Assembly: GCF_024166365.1 (NCBI RefSeq)
Contig: NC_064834.1
Location: forward strand, 52,370,001-52,434,000
DNA from: Elephas maximus indicus
Taxonomy: Eukaryota > Chordata > Mammalia > Proboscidea > Elephantidae
DNA length: 64,000 nucleotides
Direction: 5' to 3'
A program made the position numbers and the translations under genes. This document shows, one piece after another, positions 34,201-48,490 of this stretch. The notes under the pieces were generated by a model. It saw only the letters and a program-made list of their open reading frames with translations. It made no database searches and was not told the DNA's origin. Each line of letters begins with the position of its first letter. Within the stretch, counting starts at the first letter, position 1.

Positions 34201-34290
34201 ACTGTTATATGCAGCTCATCTATTCATGTGTAAACAGGCCCAGCCTCACACAGATTCTATCCTGATCTGACTAACTTATTCTACCCAATA

Positions 34291-34472
34291 GAGCCCTGGT
34301 GGCACAGTGGTTAGGAACTATGTCTACAAACCAAAAGGTCAGCAGTTCAAATCCACCAGCTGCTCCTTGGAAACCCTATGGGGCAGTTCTACTCTGTCCC
34401 ATAGGGTTGCAATGAGTCAAAATCCACTCAGAGGCAATGGTTTTTTGTTTTTGTTTTTGTTTTTTTGGTATG
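34291..34472 (+). mobile_element. AfroSINE, short form, perfect target duplication
   Basis: Runs from GAGCCCTGGTGGCACAGTGG through the B-box-like AGCAGTTCAAATCC to an (TTTTTG)n tail. It is flanked by a perfect CTACCCAATA duplication at 34281-34290 and 34473-34482. Full length and little diverged. Confidence 0.96.
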
Positions 34473-34482
34473 CTACCCAATA

Positions 34483-34715
34483 GTTAGCGGCTTGGGTTCT
34501 GGAGTTAGGCACCTAGGCTTAAATCCTAGCTCTGCTACTTAATAGCTGTGTGATCCTGGGCAATTTACTTAACCTCTCTGAGCCTCAGTTACCATATTTG
34601 TAGAATAAGGATAATAATAGTACCTACTTCATAGATAATTGTGAGAAGTAAATTAAATAATCCCTGTAAAGTATTTAGCACAGTATTTGGCCCACAGCAA
34701 ACAAATGTTAGTTCA
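34483..34715 (+). repeat. MIR copy, well preserved
   Basis: Contains TCTGCTACTTAATAGCTGTG, ACTTAACCTCTCTGAGCCTC and GATAATAATAGTACCTACTT in MIR consensus order. It abuts the AfroSINE target duplication. Confidence 0.85.
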
Positions 34716-34779
34716 CTATGTCCCTTAAGATTATGTTATTTCTGATAATACAATAGACTATAATAATAATATTAATTTG

Positions 34780-34920
34780 TTATTCAACAAAGAATCATTA
34801 AGTACTTACATTATGCCAGGCACTGTTGCTGGGTCCTGGAAATACAATGGTGAATAAAATAGACCTGAGATTTTCCCTTGTAGAGCTCAGAGTTCAGGGG
34901 AGGACACAATGTGAATTGCG
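34780..34920 (+). repeat. Old dispersed repeat, family uncertain
   Basis: Contains TATGCCAGGCACTGTTGCTG and AATACAATGGTGAATAAAAT, typical of a widespread old mammalian repeat. I cannot assign the family with confidence. Confidence 0.4.
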
Positions 34921-36339
34921 TAAGCAGGAAACAAGGTTTCAGCTCTGTACTAGACCCTGAGGGGAAGAGGGAAACAGAAAGAGAGAGACTGGAAAGCCAG
35001 GGTGGAGTCAGATTGGGAAAGATTTTGAAGGCTAGGGAATATCAAATTTATCCTGTAGGTAATAGGAAGTAATGGTAGGATTTAGCCACATCTTAGGAGG
35101 AGCCCAAGATAGACTGATGGATTGTTTTTGACTACTAGAGTAACCAGGTGAGAAGTGCGGCAAGCTAGAGACCGGGAGGTGGCAGAGACAGGTACAGGCC
35201 CCACCTTTGCCTCCACAATGTGTACTCCCTCTAGACTTTCTTCGGCTGGCCCAGAGATGTCAGTGTACCTGTGAAGGGACAGGGGGGTGGACAGGAGCAT
35301 TTAGGGAGACATGGCCCCAGCAAGGAGTCTATGGCAGCACCCCTTTCTCCATCATATTGGGCAGCCTTGTTGACTCTGGAGTCTCCCAACCAGGCCCACG
35401 GGGTGAACAGCTCTAACTGGAAGCCCTGGCAGATGAGGGCAGGGCCGGTGCCAAGAGGAGCTAGTCTGGTCACGCTCTGGGCTTGTCATGCACTGCAGAC
35501 TGGTTTCCAAATGGTTAAACACATTGCCCCTTGATTTTTAAACTTATGCGTATCTTAAAGTTAAATCAATCTATATGCTTACCATTCACCATATAAACCA
35601 TTACTACTGCCCCGTTGGGCCAGCCCCATGGCCCATCTAGCCTGGTAAATTGTCTCTGGCCTGGGTTCCCAAGGACACGTGGTGGAGGGATTATTGTCTT
35701 CAATGCCAGTCTTAGAAGGTAAGGCTGATGCGGAAAATACGCCTGCTCACGAAGGGACCCACCAGGAGTGTGTCATCCTGTTTTGAAATCATTTTCATTT
35801 TTAACCTATACTTTAGTCTTCACAGAGGAACTGATAAGCTTCTTGAACTTTGGTGACTGTGTCAGCTGGAGTCAAGGTTATCAGATGGAGAGAAATGTGA
35901 TGGAGTATGAGTAAGGAACTTTCTCTTAACTCTGAGACTTTCTCCTAACTCTCTCAAGACTCCTCTGAATAATCAGAAGGGTGATTTTCTCTGCCCCTGG
36001 CTTAAACTGGTCATTCTCAAACATTAGAGAGTTAAAGGGTAATCTGAAGAGTTAGCTGTGAGAAATCCTAACTCGGGAGGTCTGAGATGGGAGACAGGGA
36101 TTTGCATGTTAGCAAGCCCCCAGGGGATGCTAATGTAGGAAATTCAAGGACAATTCTTTGATGAAAACCTGAAAGCTTTTTGGTAGGGCTCTCATTTCTT
36201 GGAGCTCAGTTATAACTTCTGAGATGCAACAGAAGAGACAGGTGCTCTTGACACACTTGGGGGAACTCTTGTAACCCTGGAACCTTTATATTCCAGCTAT
36301 GTCCCTCCACAGCCAGAACGGAAGGTCTTGGCCACAGCT

Positions 36340-36775
36340 TTGAAGGATGGCCTGTCTTTGTTAGCTAGTGCAGCAATAACACAAAATACTGCAAGCGAGT
36401 GGCTTTAGAAAAACAGAACAGAAATTAATTTTTCTCACAGTTCAGGAGCTAGAAATCCAAATTCAGGGCATGGCTCTAGAGGGAGGTCTTTCCTTGTCAG
36501 TAGCCCTGGTTCTTACCAGGAATTCCTTGGGATTCCTTTGCTTGTAGATGATCCTCATTTGGGATCTATCTTACCTGTGTGTATGTCTCTGCATCTGTTC
36601 TGGTCTTTTTATAACTCAAAAGTGATTAGCTTTAGGATCCACTCTACACTGGTATGATGCCATTAATATAGCACACGAAAACCCCTATTTCCAAACAGAA
36701 TCACATCCCCAGGTACTGGGGCCAGGAATTCAACACGTTTTGGAAGGACACAGTTCAGTCCATACCATGGCCTTA
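36340..36775. repeat. Old dispersed repeat, family uncertain
   Basis: Recognisable blocks such as TTTTCTCACAGTTCAGGAGC, CTTGTAGATGATC and AGGTACTGGGGCCAGGAATT, and an end block with GGACACAGTTCAGTCC, match a common old mammalian transposon whose name I cannot give with certainty. Confidence 0.45.
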
Positions 36776-37860
36776 CTCTCATCAGTGGCTGTTATGCACA
36801 GTGCTCAGAACCCTGCTTGCCATGTGATTAATTGTCCAAACTGAAGCCCACAGGGCATGTGAGTGGGTAAAACAATGCTGGACTCTGCACAAACTGCAAA
36901 TCCAGAGCCTAAGAACACATTGTTTCTGTTTAGAGTGGAGGGCATGTGCAGGGTGGATGCTGTTCCCATTGGGGTCCTCCTGCTGGAAGGAGGTATTAAA
37001 TTTCCATTTCTTAGTTTCTGGGTTGTGAGGAAAGGAGAGCCCAGTTCCTTAGGGTTCTCAGGAGTAGGGAGAGGTAGAACCATTTTCAGGAGAGAGGAGG
37101 TTTTCCTGGATGATCTATGATGTCTCACTTGAGGTTCTGCCATGAAAATTCTCCGGCTGTTGGTGTTACTCTGACTGGCCTCAGGGCTGAGTCAGGGACA
37201 CGTGCCTGATGTAGGCAGCTTTCAAAGGCCTGAGATGGAACAATTACCTGCATTTGTTGGGCAAAATATCCTTTCCTGAAGCAAATATGGTTTTGTTCTC
37301 TGGAATGATCTAGGCAGCCTGAAGTCACTGGCAAAGACTCTACCTACTCCTATCTCGCTCAGTGGGCAACTTATCTAAAACATTCTCTACTTTGCAGTTG
37401 TTTTGATTTACCAAATCATGAAAGACTTTCCCCACATCAGGGATTAACTGTTTTCTGCATAGACTCCAAAATGGGCAGTCTACCCCAGGACAATTTAAAT
37501 TGATTTATATATGTATATGACACATGTATCTAGTTACCTGACATCTTGCTCCCAAGGCCGTTTAAGCAATGCAGTGATACGACCTGGCCTGGGAACAGCC
37601 TGCCATTCCACTAGGAAGTAATTCCAAAATGGAGAAAGTAGTCTGTTCTGAATAGCTGGGCAAGATTTCATGGGGGTGTGCTTGGAGTTCCCACGTACAT
37701 ATGCATTGTCAGCATCTGATTCCAACAAGAGTTATTACTTCCCATTTTCCACTTGGGAACACTGAGGCTCATAGGAGCCTATTACACTTCATTTCTCAGA
37801 ACATAACAGGAGACTGGAAGTAGAACCCAGGAGATTGGACCTCTCTACTGGAGGCAATAT

Positions 37861-37902
37861 GCTTATTGTTTACGGGTATAGGCTTATTGTTTACAGGTAT
37901 AG
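37861..37902 (+). repeat. 21-bp tandem duplication
   Basis: Two adjacent 21-base units beginning GCTTATTGTTTAC differ at a single position (G versus A). It immediately precedes a MIR copy. Confidence 0.9.
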
Positions 37903-38095
37903 GCCGGAGGGTCAGTCCACCTGAATTCCAATCCTGGCTTTGCCATTTATCAAATGGGTGGCCTTGGGCAAATTATAACATACTTCATCTGTAAAATGGG
38001 TTGTTGTGAGGATGAAGTGAATGCTTTGTCTGAAGCACTTAGAACATTGCCAAGCACATAGTAAATACTCAGTAGACAGTAGTTTTTATTACTGG
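37895..38095 (+). repeat. MIR copy
   Basis: TCCAATCCTGGCTTTGCC, GTGGCCTTGGGCAAATTA, ATCTGTAAAATGGGTTG and CAAGCACATAGTAAATACTC follow the MIR consensus. Confidence 0.75.
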
Positions 38096-38424
38096 AGCCT
38101 CGGCTAGGGAAGCATTCTTCTAGAAATCCTGACCAGCTTAGTCCTGGAAAGGCTGCCACCTCACTGCCTCCAAGGAGAGCTGTCTGAGGTCACCTCCATG
38201 CTAATAGGACCTCTTCTTGTCTCCACCTCAGGGGGAGTTTTTGCACACCATTTATTATCATATAATATAGTGCAATATAATATCATACATAACATAACAT
38301 AATATGATGGGTAGGTTAACTTGGAAACCCTCAGGCAGACCATAGATGGATGGATAGATGAATAGATACATTTGTACTAAGTATACATACATTATATCAT
38401 TCTATTGATTTGTAAAAAGTTCCC

Positions 38425-38695
38425 GGTCTGCCTGGCTGTAATGAGATTTTTGAACTTTGCGTAGCGATCAATGAGAGGAATATTATTGGCCTGGAGAATT
38501 GATATACCTGCTCTCGGTGGCTTGTTCTGCTCCTGGGCTGCCCCGGCCCCCCAGGTGTACGATTCCAGCAGACACTTAACCTTTTTTACAGTGTCATCAG
38601 GCTAAAAGGAATCTAATAGTGACACAGGACTTGTGCTCAGCACTCTGCCACTATTGCTTTCCTGTCACAAATAATTTATAGCCTTCTATTTCCAT
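38425..38695. promoter_or_regulatory. Candidate conserved element in intron 3
   Basis: Complex non-repetitive segment containing TTTGCGTAGCGATCAATGAG, GAATATTATTGGCC, AGAATTGATATACC and CTGTCACAAATAATTTATAG. It has no transposon features and differs from its repeat-rich surroundings. Function is inferred. Confidence 0.4.
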
Positions 38696-38787
38696 CCCTG
38701 AGCCTGCACCCCAGCCCTGCCTCCCACTTCCCCCCAGCTCCCAGGAATCAATAAACTCACATAGCCACAGTGGGACTTGAGGGTACA

Positions 38788-38912
38788 AGGAGACAGACAA
38801 ACAGACAAAGAGAGGAGAGCTAGAGAGAGGGCCAGAATAAGACAGAGCGAGGAGAGAGAGACTGAGAATGAAACACAGAGGAAGAAGTGAAAGAAGGAGG
38901 AAGAGGAAATAG
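38788..38912 (+). repeat. GA-rich low-complexity tract
   Basis: About 125 bases are mostly A and G (AGAGAGGAGAGCTAGAGAGA and similar), without a fixed unit. Confidence 0.75.
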
Positions 38913-39476
38913 AACTAGAACTAGGAGTTACAGACTCCCTAGTGCTTTCTAAGAAGTGTTGGGAGATTTTGCGTTTCTTCATGAGCTTAACAAACTGCCA
39001 ATAGGAGTCCGATGGCATGGCTTTCATTCTAACTCACAAAATGAATGAGACTGTTTTGATTCCCAGCTTGGTGGGAGCTGGAGACCTTCTGTGAATTTAA
39101 CCAAAGAGGGGTGAGCTCACTACTTGCCTTGCCATCCTTTACGCTAAAGCTCTGCCATTACCCCCTGGCATCTCTCTTAAAGGAACTGCTTTTTGTGCCC
39201 TCTGTGTATCCTTTCCAGAGCCCCCAGGCAGGGGTTGATCTAGTCTCCAGTCTGTCTTTCTGATGCAACTTCTTTTGGGGTCAGGGCTGGGACACCTGCA
39301 GCTGCTGTTTATTGTCTGCTTGATGCTCTTTCTAGTCTCAGTAGCACTTGCATTGATCAGACATATTGGGCTGGAAGGGCTCCTGCTTGCACCCGGCTCA
39401 GCCCCGAAATAGAAAACATCCGAAGTTAGGGGTCACTCATAGGAATAATAATACCAGTAGTTACTATTATTATACC

Positions 39477-39646
39477 AAAAAAACCCAAACCCACTGCCAT
39501 CGAGTTGATTCTGACTCACAGCGACCCCATAGGGTTTCCAAGTCTGTAAATCTTCACTGAAGCAGACTGCCACATCTTTCTCCCATGGAGCAGCTGGTGG
39601 GTTCGAATCGAAGACCTTTTGGTTAACAGCTGAGCACTTTTAACCC
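39477..39646 (-). mobile_element. AfroSINE, long form
   Basis: Reverse-strand copy from AAAACCCAAACCCACTGCC (3' end of the element) to GTTAACAGCTGAGCAC. It includes the middle segment CAGACTGCCACATCTTTCTC and the reverse-complement B box GGTTCGAATCGAAG. Confidence 0.92.
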
Positions 39647-39835
39647 CTGCATTTATTGAGCAAAACATCATGCTAATTACTTTACATGGATTATCCTATT
39701 TAATCCTCACGACAGTCCTATGAAGTGGATAGTATTATCTTAACTTACAGATGAGGGAATAACAAGAAACCAAGGCTTTCACAGGCAGTAAGTAGCAGAG
39801 CTGAGATTCAGACTCAAGCAGAATGACCCCAGAGC
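39647..39835 (-). repeat. MIR copy
   Basis: TTTAATCCTCACGACAGTCC, ACTTACAGATGAGGGAATAA and AGTAAGTAGCAGAGCTGAG give the MIR core read on the minus strand. Confidence 0.75.
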
Positions 39836-41149
39836 CATACCCTGATTCTGTTTGCTGTGCTCATGCCCTTGTGAATGTGAGAGACTCTAAGTACCTGCAA
39901 GTCCCCATGCTGGAGCTCAGACCAAAGCCCTGGAGGTTCCCAGGAGAGGACAGACTCTCATCTGAAGTGGTGGAGGAAAGCATGCTGGAGAGAGAAGTGG
40001 GAAGCAGGCACTTAGCAGGGCAGTCTGTCTGTGGAACCAGGAGATATGCCCTCCAGTGCTCCTAACTGCACCTCCAAGGATTCATATCCAAGGACTTGAC
40101 CTTCCAGGCCAAACCTGCCTGGGACCATGGAGGACATGGATGTCCTTTGGGGTCAAGAATGAAAAAGAATTGGAGGAGGAGGAGGAAGAAGAGGAAATAA
40201 TATCAGGTGGTTGTCCAGAGCAACTGCTTTACATCATTCTTCTAGCCTTTAGTGAAATTCCCATGAGTTGTTGGGTTGTTGTATGGGGTGCAGGGTTGCA
40301 AAGGATGACCATCAGGGTTCCGTGGCCCCAATTCTTAAATTCTCTGAGATCAGCGCTGGGGACTGGCAAGCGTCTACTGCTTGGGGGCTGTGGGTAGACA
40401 TCGAGAGCATGAGTTACAGCACGCACCCTGCCCAGCTCCTTTCCCATGCACCACCAAGCTGGTGTCAGGGAGTAGTGATTTTCCATCACTTGCTGCCTCA
40501 GCTAAATCCACACCAGTGCCCTGGGGTCATAGGCTCTGGGTAACAAAGACAGAAACTCGGCAAGGCCATCCAGTTATCTGCCTCACCCAGCCCCAGCACG
40601 GGAACTCCCTTAGTCCAGAGCCCCTCAAGCCAGGGCCACCGGCAGTGCCCATTGAAATCCCCAGAAGCTTTAGTGCAATGAATCAGAAGCAGCTGATTCT
40701 AGGCTTTTCTTGTAGACGAGTTTACGCTGTCCTTAGCTACTCTCTAATCTTTCCCATTGTGATCATGTGCCAAACCTTCCCCCTTTCTTCATCTTTTGGG
40801 AGATGACCTTACCTTCTGCTTTGCTGAGAGAGAAAAGCACCTTTTTGAAGCTTTTGGCCATGTCAAAATATGCCACATCTGGCTGACTCCTTCCCCTGTG
40901 CCCTCCAATCCATTCCCTCCTGGTTCTGCCTTGCTCTCTCAACCATTTACGTTCTCTCAGGCAACTTCCGTTTCTCCCTCTTCGCTGGTTTTTCCTCCTC
41001 AGCCTATAAACTTATCCAGATTTTCCCTCCACTCAGCTGCTAGTTCCATCCTCTGGCTTCCACACCTTTCTTTCCTTCCCTCTTCCCTGACAGACTTCTG
41101 AAGGTAGCAGTCTGCTCTTATTGCCTCCCTCTCCTTATCCCCCATTCGC

Positions 41150-41560
41150 TTCCTAACCTCTCTGTCTGGTTCCTGTTTCCGTCACTTTGCTGAGACCCTC
41201 TCTCCAAGCTCATCAGTGGTCATCAAAATTCCCAAATCTATGTTTCTTCTTATTGCCAACTCTCCTCAATCTTTATGTCACAGTTGGTACTGTGGATTAT
41301 GATTTCCTCAAAATACTCTTCTCCGCTGTCTTACGTGAAACTGCCTGACCCAGCTTCTCCCATTTCCTGTGTGAACAATTCTCTGACTTCTTTGCAAGGT
41401 CAGGTCCTTTCCCCCTTTCTCTGAAAGTGGGTGTCTTCCAGCCTCTACTCCTTAGGCCTCTCCTACCTTTCAACACTCATTTCCTTGACAGTCTCCTAAA
41501 TTTGTATCTGCGTTGTCAACTGACGCATGGGCATGTCCACCTGCATACTCCCCCACCAGC
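41150..41560 (+). repeat. LINE L2-like remnant
   Basis: Contains CTCAATCTTTATGTCACAG followed by a decayed coding stretch resembling the L2 reverse transcriptase 3' part (DTVDYDFLKILFS-like). Pyrimidine-rich like L2. No intact frame. Assignment is by memory of L2 consensus. Confidence 0.4.
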
Positions 41561-41892
41561 TCAAATGTGGAACGTCTGGTACCAATGTCATCACTGTTCC
41601 AAAACCAGCTACATCCCTACACCCTATTCCTGCCAACAGTACATACCACCAACCTTGCAGTTGCACAAAATTGGGTCCTGAGAACCACAGTTGACATGAG
41701 TTAGTAGTCAAATCCTGGCCATTCTGCTTTTGCAATGTTGTGGAAATTCTTCCCTTTCTTTCCAGAGGCTAGTCCTTAATGCTTCATGCCTGTGTATTGC
41801 TTTACTGTGATCAGTTTGTACGTGACCCCTCTGGGTTAGAAAGCATTCATGGCTTGAGACCCTCCAAACCTGGTTCTTACATGTTGGTGGAA

Positions 41893-42068
41893 GTATGGTA
41901 AAGCAACCAAAAGCACAGATTTTGGAGGCTGCATTCGGACTCTGCCCTAACTAGCAGTGTGATCTTGAGTAAGCTATTTACTCTTCTTTGGCAGTTGTTG
42001 TGAGAATTAACAAAATTACATATACATATTTTAAATCGCTCATAATATTGGCACATAGCAGGTGCTCA
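41893..42068 (+). repeat. MIR, 5' part, interrupted by AfroSINE
   Basis: MIR order GATCTTGAGTAAGCTATTTA and TATTGGCACATAGCAGG, continuing at 42245-42275 with GGTACTCAATAAATGG. The AfroSINE at 42069-42244 splits it. Confidence 0.8.
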
Positions 42069-42244
42069 GAGGGGCCCTGGTGGTGCAGTGGTTAAGCATT
42101 TGGCTGCTAACCAAAAGGTCAGCAATTGGAATCCCCCAACTATTTCTTGGAAACCTTATGGGGCAATTCTACTCTGTTCTATAGGGTTGCTATGAGTCAG
42201 AATTAACTCTACAGCAACAGGTGTTTTTTTTGTTTGTTTGTTTT
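42069..42244 (+). mobile_element. AfroSINE, short form, inserted in a MIR
   Basis: GGGGCCCTGGTGGTGCAGTG to a TTTTTTTTGTTTG tail. The target duplication AGGTGCTCA (42060-42068) / AGGTACTCA (42245-42253) has one mismatch and lies inside a MIR. Confidence 0.94.
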
Positions 42245-42444
42245 AGGTACTCAATAAATGGAAAATAGCTATCATCATCCCCAAGTTTTCAGCCTCCTTT
42301 CCACTGTTTCTAGCTGATTGGTCTAGGCATTGACCCCTGAAAACATCATGCACATTAAAGTATCCATGTCTTTGCTTCTACCCTGCCCCCGTACCTGTTT
42401 ATAACACCCGTTTCTCTGCTTCTTTGCTCATTTTTAGAAGCATA

Positions 42445-42700
42445 TTATTATTATTTTGGCTTAAAACAAAGGTAACTTTTATTTTGTTTACAAATCTGCA
42501 ATTTGGGCAAGGCTTAGTACAGATAGCTTGTTTTTGTTCCACTCAGCATCAACTGGGGTGATTCAAAGGGTGGGGACTGGAATCAACTGAAGACTCATTC
42601 ACTCATATTCCGGCAGCTGTCTGTGGGCTGAATCCTTAGATGGGGCTTTTAGTGGAATCAGCTTCACATGGTTCTCTGTGTGGCCTGGGGTCCTCACAGC
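42445..42700. repeat. Old dispersed repeat, family uncertain
   Basis: Blocks such as AATTTGGGCAAGGCTTAG and CATGGTTCTCTGTGTGGCC resemble a common old mammalian transposon whose family I cannot name. Confidence 0.3.
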
Positions 42701-43014
42701 ATGGTGGCTCAGTTGCAAGGTCAAGCACCCCTCTGCTTTTAGAGTATCTCCTTATTTAGGTGTACTTCCAGTTCCAACTCAGTTAAAGAAAACAAGAGAC
42801 TGGGGTCTTCAGTCCAGCTAAAACTGGTCTTGGACCAGCTCAGGCCCACCTGAACTGCTCAATACTGATGACTGCCCCCAGACGACTTATTTATGTCAAA
42901 GGCCAAAAAACACATGCATGTCTACGCCTGGACGTGGGCAAAACGCCATCTTTGTGGCCCCCCTTTCAGATTCAGAAGCATATTATTTTTCACTGGGAAA
43001 GAGACCTTCGTGCT

Positions 43015-43162
43015 CCTGCAGTCCAGCCCATTTATTTTACAGCTGAAGAAGCTGAGGCCCAAAGATGCTGAATGTTAAACACAAAGCTATGTGGCGTCCT
43101 AATGATAGAGTCAGAACTGGACTCAGAGCCCCTAACCTGCAACCCTGTGCTCTTTCCACTGT
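43015..43162 (-). repeat. MIR fragment
   Basis: TTTTACAGCTGAAGAAGCTG, GAGGCCCAAAGATGC and TGTGCTCTTTCCACTGTCCT match the MIR core on the minus strand. Confidence 0.6.
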
Positions 43163-43165
43163 CCT

Positions 43166-43367
43166 AAAACCGGTTGCTATGAGCTGATTCTGACTCATGG
43201 AGACCCCATGTGTGTCAGAGTAGAAGTGTGTTCCTTACGGTTTTCAGTGACTGATTTTTTGGAAGTAGATCGTCAGGCCTTTCCTCCAAGGTATCTCTGG
43301 GTGGACTCATACCTCCAACCTTTCAGTTAGTAGCTGAGTGTGTTAACCGTTTGCACTACCCAGGGAC
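43166..43367 (-). mobile_element. AfroSINE, variant-B middle
   Basis: Reverse-strand copy with TTGGAAGTAGATCGTCAGGC in the middle and CTGGGTGGACTCATACCTCC in place of the usual B-box region, ending TTGCACTACCCAGGGAC. A diverged related subfamily. Confidence 0.85.
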
Positions 43368-43576
43368 TTCTTCCACTATTCTACATGCCTCCAACTTCAG
43401 TCCTACTCTGCTTTGAAGATCTACATCAAGTTCTAACTGCTCAGTGGCGTTTTCCCCCACTCCCCCAACTACAAGGGGTTTCCTCCTCTGAATCCTTCTG
43501 GTACTTACTCCCAGGCCCCCTCATGCTTACTTAGCTTTTGTGGGGGGATCTATATTTTCTCTCCCTAACTTAATTT

Positions 43577-43731
43577 CTCTGTGATTAAGAGCTATGGCTG
43601 CTAACCAAAAGGTCGGCAGTTTGAACCCACCAGCAGCTCCTTGAAAACCCTAATGGGCAGTTTTACTCTGTCCTATAGGGTCGCTTTGAGTCGGAAGCGA
43701 CTCAATGGCTAATGGGTTTGTTTTGTTTTTT
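43577..43731 (+). mobile_element. AfroSINE, short form, 5' truncated
   Basis: GGCTGCTAACCAAAAGGTCG, TCCTATAGGGTCGCTTTGAG and a GTTTTGTTTTT tail. A perfect target duplication TAACTTAATTT at 43566-43576 and 43732-43742 shows it inserted as a truncated copy. Confidence 0.93.
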
Positions 43732-44799
43732 TAACTTAATTTCCAGCACTGTGATGTAGGGGCTTCATCCCTATTGCCTGCAAGTGCTCAGTAAAAGCCG
43801 GTTAGAGCTGAGTCTGCTGTGGCTTGTGACTCACCTGGCTGGTTGAGGTGAGCATGGCTCACATACCTCTCTGGGGGGAGAAGCAAGGCCCTGGGAAAAG
43901 CTGCTTGCAAGGGAACCTAATTTGACCAGTGGGTGGAGAAGGCCACTCCTCAGCGCCAGTCCCAGGGTTGGTCTTTTGGATCACTGGGCCTGGCTCTTCT
44001 AAATCACTGAAAAGCAGGCTCACCCTCCCCCACCCCCATGCTTGATTCCTTCTCCACCCCTGGGTCTGCAGGGAGGGCAACAGGCTTTTCAACTGGGCAG
44101 TGAAGAGACTGTGACCCAAGTAAGACCCTCAGGCAGGAAAGGAGGCCATCAGCCAGCCAGCTGGGTGGGGCCAGGGCTTGGACTTGCTTGAGGACCATAA
44201 GTGGACTCAAGAAGAGGTTGTTTAGGGCCTGACAGCCAGCAGAGGGACCATGTGCTATGTTGGAATCCTGGGGACAAAAGGGTCCCCTATGACCCAGCTC
44301 TTTCCTGGCTACTTCTTAGCTCAAGGGGTGGGGAAATTCCACCCCTTCCCCTGACTCTGGAGGCATGTGACACAGTTCCAGTAGGAAACACTGCTCCAAA
44401 ATGGCCACTAGACCAGGATTCCTGTTACCAGCGGAAGATAAGTGTGGTTGAGGAGGGAAGGGTGGACAGCAAGCCACAGCAGTCCCCACCCGCAGAAAGG
44501 GAAAGGATACTGAGCTCCACTCAGTGTACGGCCCTGATCCTCGCTACCAAAACTCAACCTGCAGCCGGACGATGCACAGGGCAGAGCACAGTGCAGATTG
44601 CCTCCGCTCATAGCTACACTAGATGGGCCCTGCGGAGCCACCAGGAGGGAAGACTGTGCCTGGCAGCTGTCAATGAGGGCAGGGTTGCAGGGAATAGACT
44701 GATGGGGAAGGAATGAGGGGAGCTTGGGAGAGCCCTTCCAAGGGCTGGGCTGGAGGTGGCCAGACCAGGAGAGGCACATGATGTGTGATGCTGTTGTGA

Positions 44800-46880
<2,081 letters not shown>

Positions 46881-48379
46881 TGAAAGGCCAACCTGCCTTG
46901 TCCTCACCTGATCCCAACCCAGCAGGAGGTGGGGAGTAATGTCATCTGCACCTGACCTGGGTGTCTTTTCTCTGTCACACATGGACACCACCCCCAATAA
47001 ACTACACAGGGAGCTGGCCCCTTGACTCTTCTTCTCCATGAGAGGAAACAGCACTCAGGCTCCTTCTTTCCCATCCCCCAGTCCCTGGAACACCTCAGCA
47101 CAGTGTCGGGCAGTTAAAAGGAGTAGAGAATGAAGAAGAATGGTAAGGAGGAGAGGAAAAATGAATTAAGGGGGTCACTGAAATGAAGAAAGACTGAGAT
47201 TCCAGGTTTTTCCTCTACTGAGAATTCACACACATTGTGCCATAAGGGGTCCCTTGGTGAACATTTGGTTCTCTTCTGGTGCATGAGGCCAGGGCCATGG
47301 GAGACAAGCAGAGGTACAGTGTCTGCAGCCTGCTTCCTGCCTCAGTTCTCTCAGGATCCCCACTGGAAAAGATGTAATCTGGCCTAGGGAAAGTGTATGG
47401 TTTTAAGAATATCTCCCACGGAATGGACAGAATCCATAAGGATGAGCATAAAGGGGTGAGTGCACGCCCCACTATACCAAGACAGTCTCGATTTATGCCT
47501 ATTGTCTCCACATCTTGGCCAGTCAGCATCTCCTTTTACTCTAAAAAATGTTCTGTTTGGACAATAAATGATATGGTCATCCCAAGCATAGACAAGCCCT
47601 TGATGGGGGCAGCTTTAGATGGTAAGGAATAGAAAAAGGATAAAGCCGGGATTCCCTGGGCCCGTGGTCTGATGTTCCCTAGGCCTAGATTACGGGTGAA
47701 GAGAAAGAGCCCTGGCCTTCAGCGGAAGGGATGGAGTGGATGAGAGGCCTAGGTCTGGCAAGACAGTGATGACCTGGTGCTGGCCTCCTTCCAGAAGCCC
47801 TAATGGCCTCGTTTCACAGGGAAACAGCTTGTCTGGCTCTATTTCTCCTTCTTCCAAAATATCCAAACCCATTTGGCTGCCACGGCCTTTGCCACTCACT
47901 AAATTTCATTGTGGTTGTTTTGGCGGCAGCCCCTGATGGGCAGGGGGAGGCTGAGTAAAAGCCTTAAGTCCCAGTTCCCCCCGAGGGCTTCCCATACTCA
48001 GGTATTAGCCAAGCCCTCTGATTCTTTGAGTGGTTTAGAAGATTCTGCCTCAAACCCTAAAGGGTTTCTCCTTTAAACCACCAGCCGCTGCTTTTTTTAG
48101 CAGAGTGTAAGGCATCCAGTGGGCCGGGAGAAGCCTCTGTAATGACTTTAACTCTGTAATAACTTTTATGCTCCCCCATGGGCCTGAGGTTGGGGCCAAG
48201 CACGCCCTCTGCTCCCTGGGCTCCTCCTGAAGGCCATGAAAGGAGACCAGAGGTAGGGAGGCCCTGGCGCGAGTCTGTTGCCACCCAGGGCCAGGCTGGG
48301 CTGGCCCAGGACAGAGCACCCTTCTCTCTGGATAGCTGATCACACTTATTGTTTCTGGTCTATTCAGTTCAATGAACCT

Positions 48380-48490
48380 TTCCTGCACATCAGTTGCAAG
48401 AAAGACCTGGTGCTATAAAATCTCAAAGCAGAACAAGATATGATTCTTGTCCTTAAGGAGCTTATAGTCTAGCGGGGCGTGTAAAGCACA
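48380..48490 (+). repeat. Old dispersed repeat, family uncertain
   Basis: GATTCTTGTCCTTAAGGAGC followed by TTATAGTCTAGCGGGG resembles the end block of a widespread old mammalian repeat. Confidence 0.4.

Noticed and set aside
34291-34472. tRNA-like sequence with A- and B-box motifs
   Set aside because: It is the head of an AfroSINE, shared by many copies with target duplications, and is not a functional tRNA gene.
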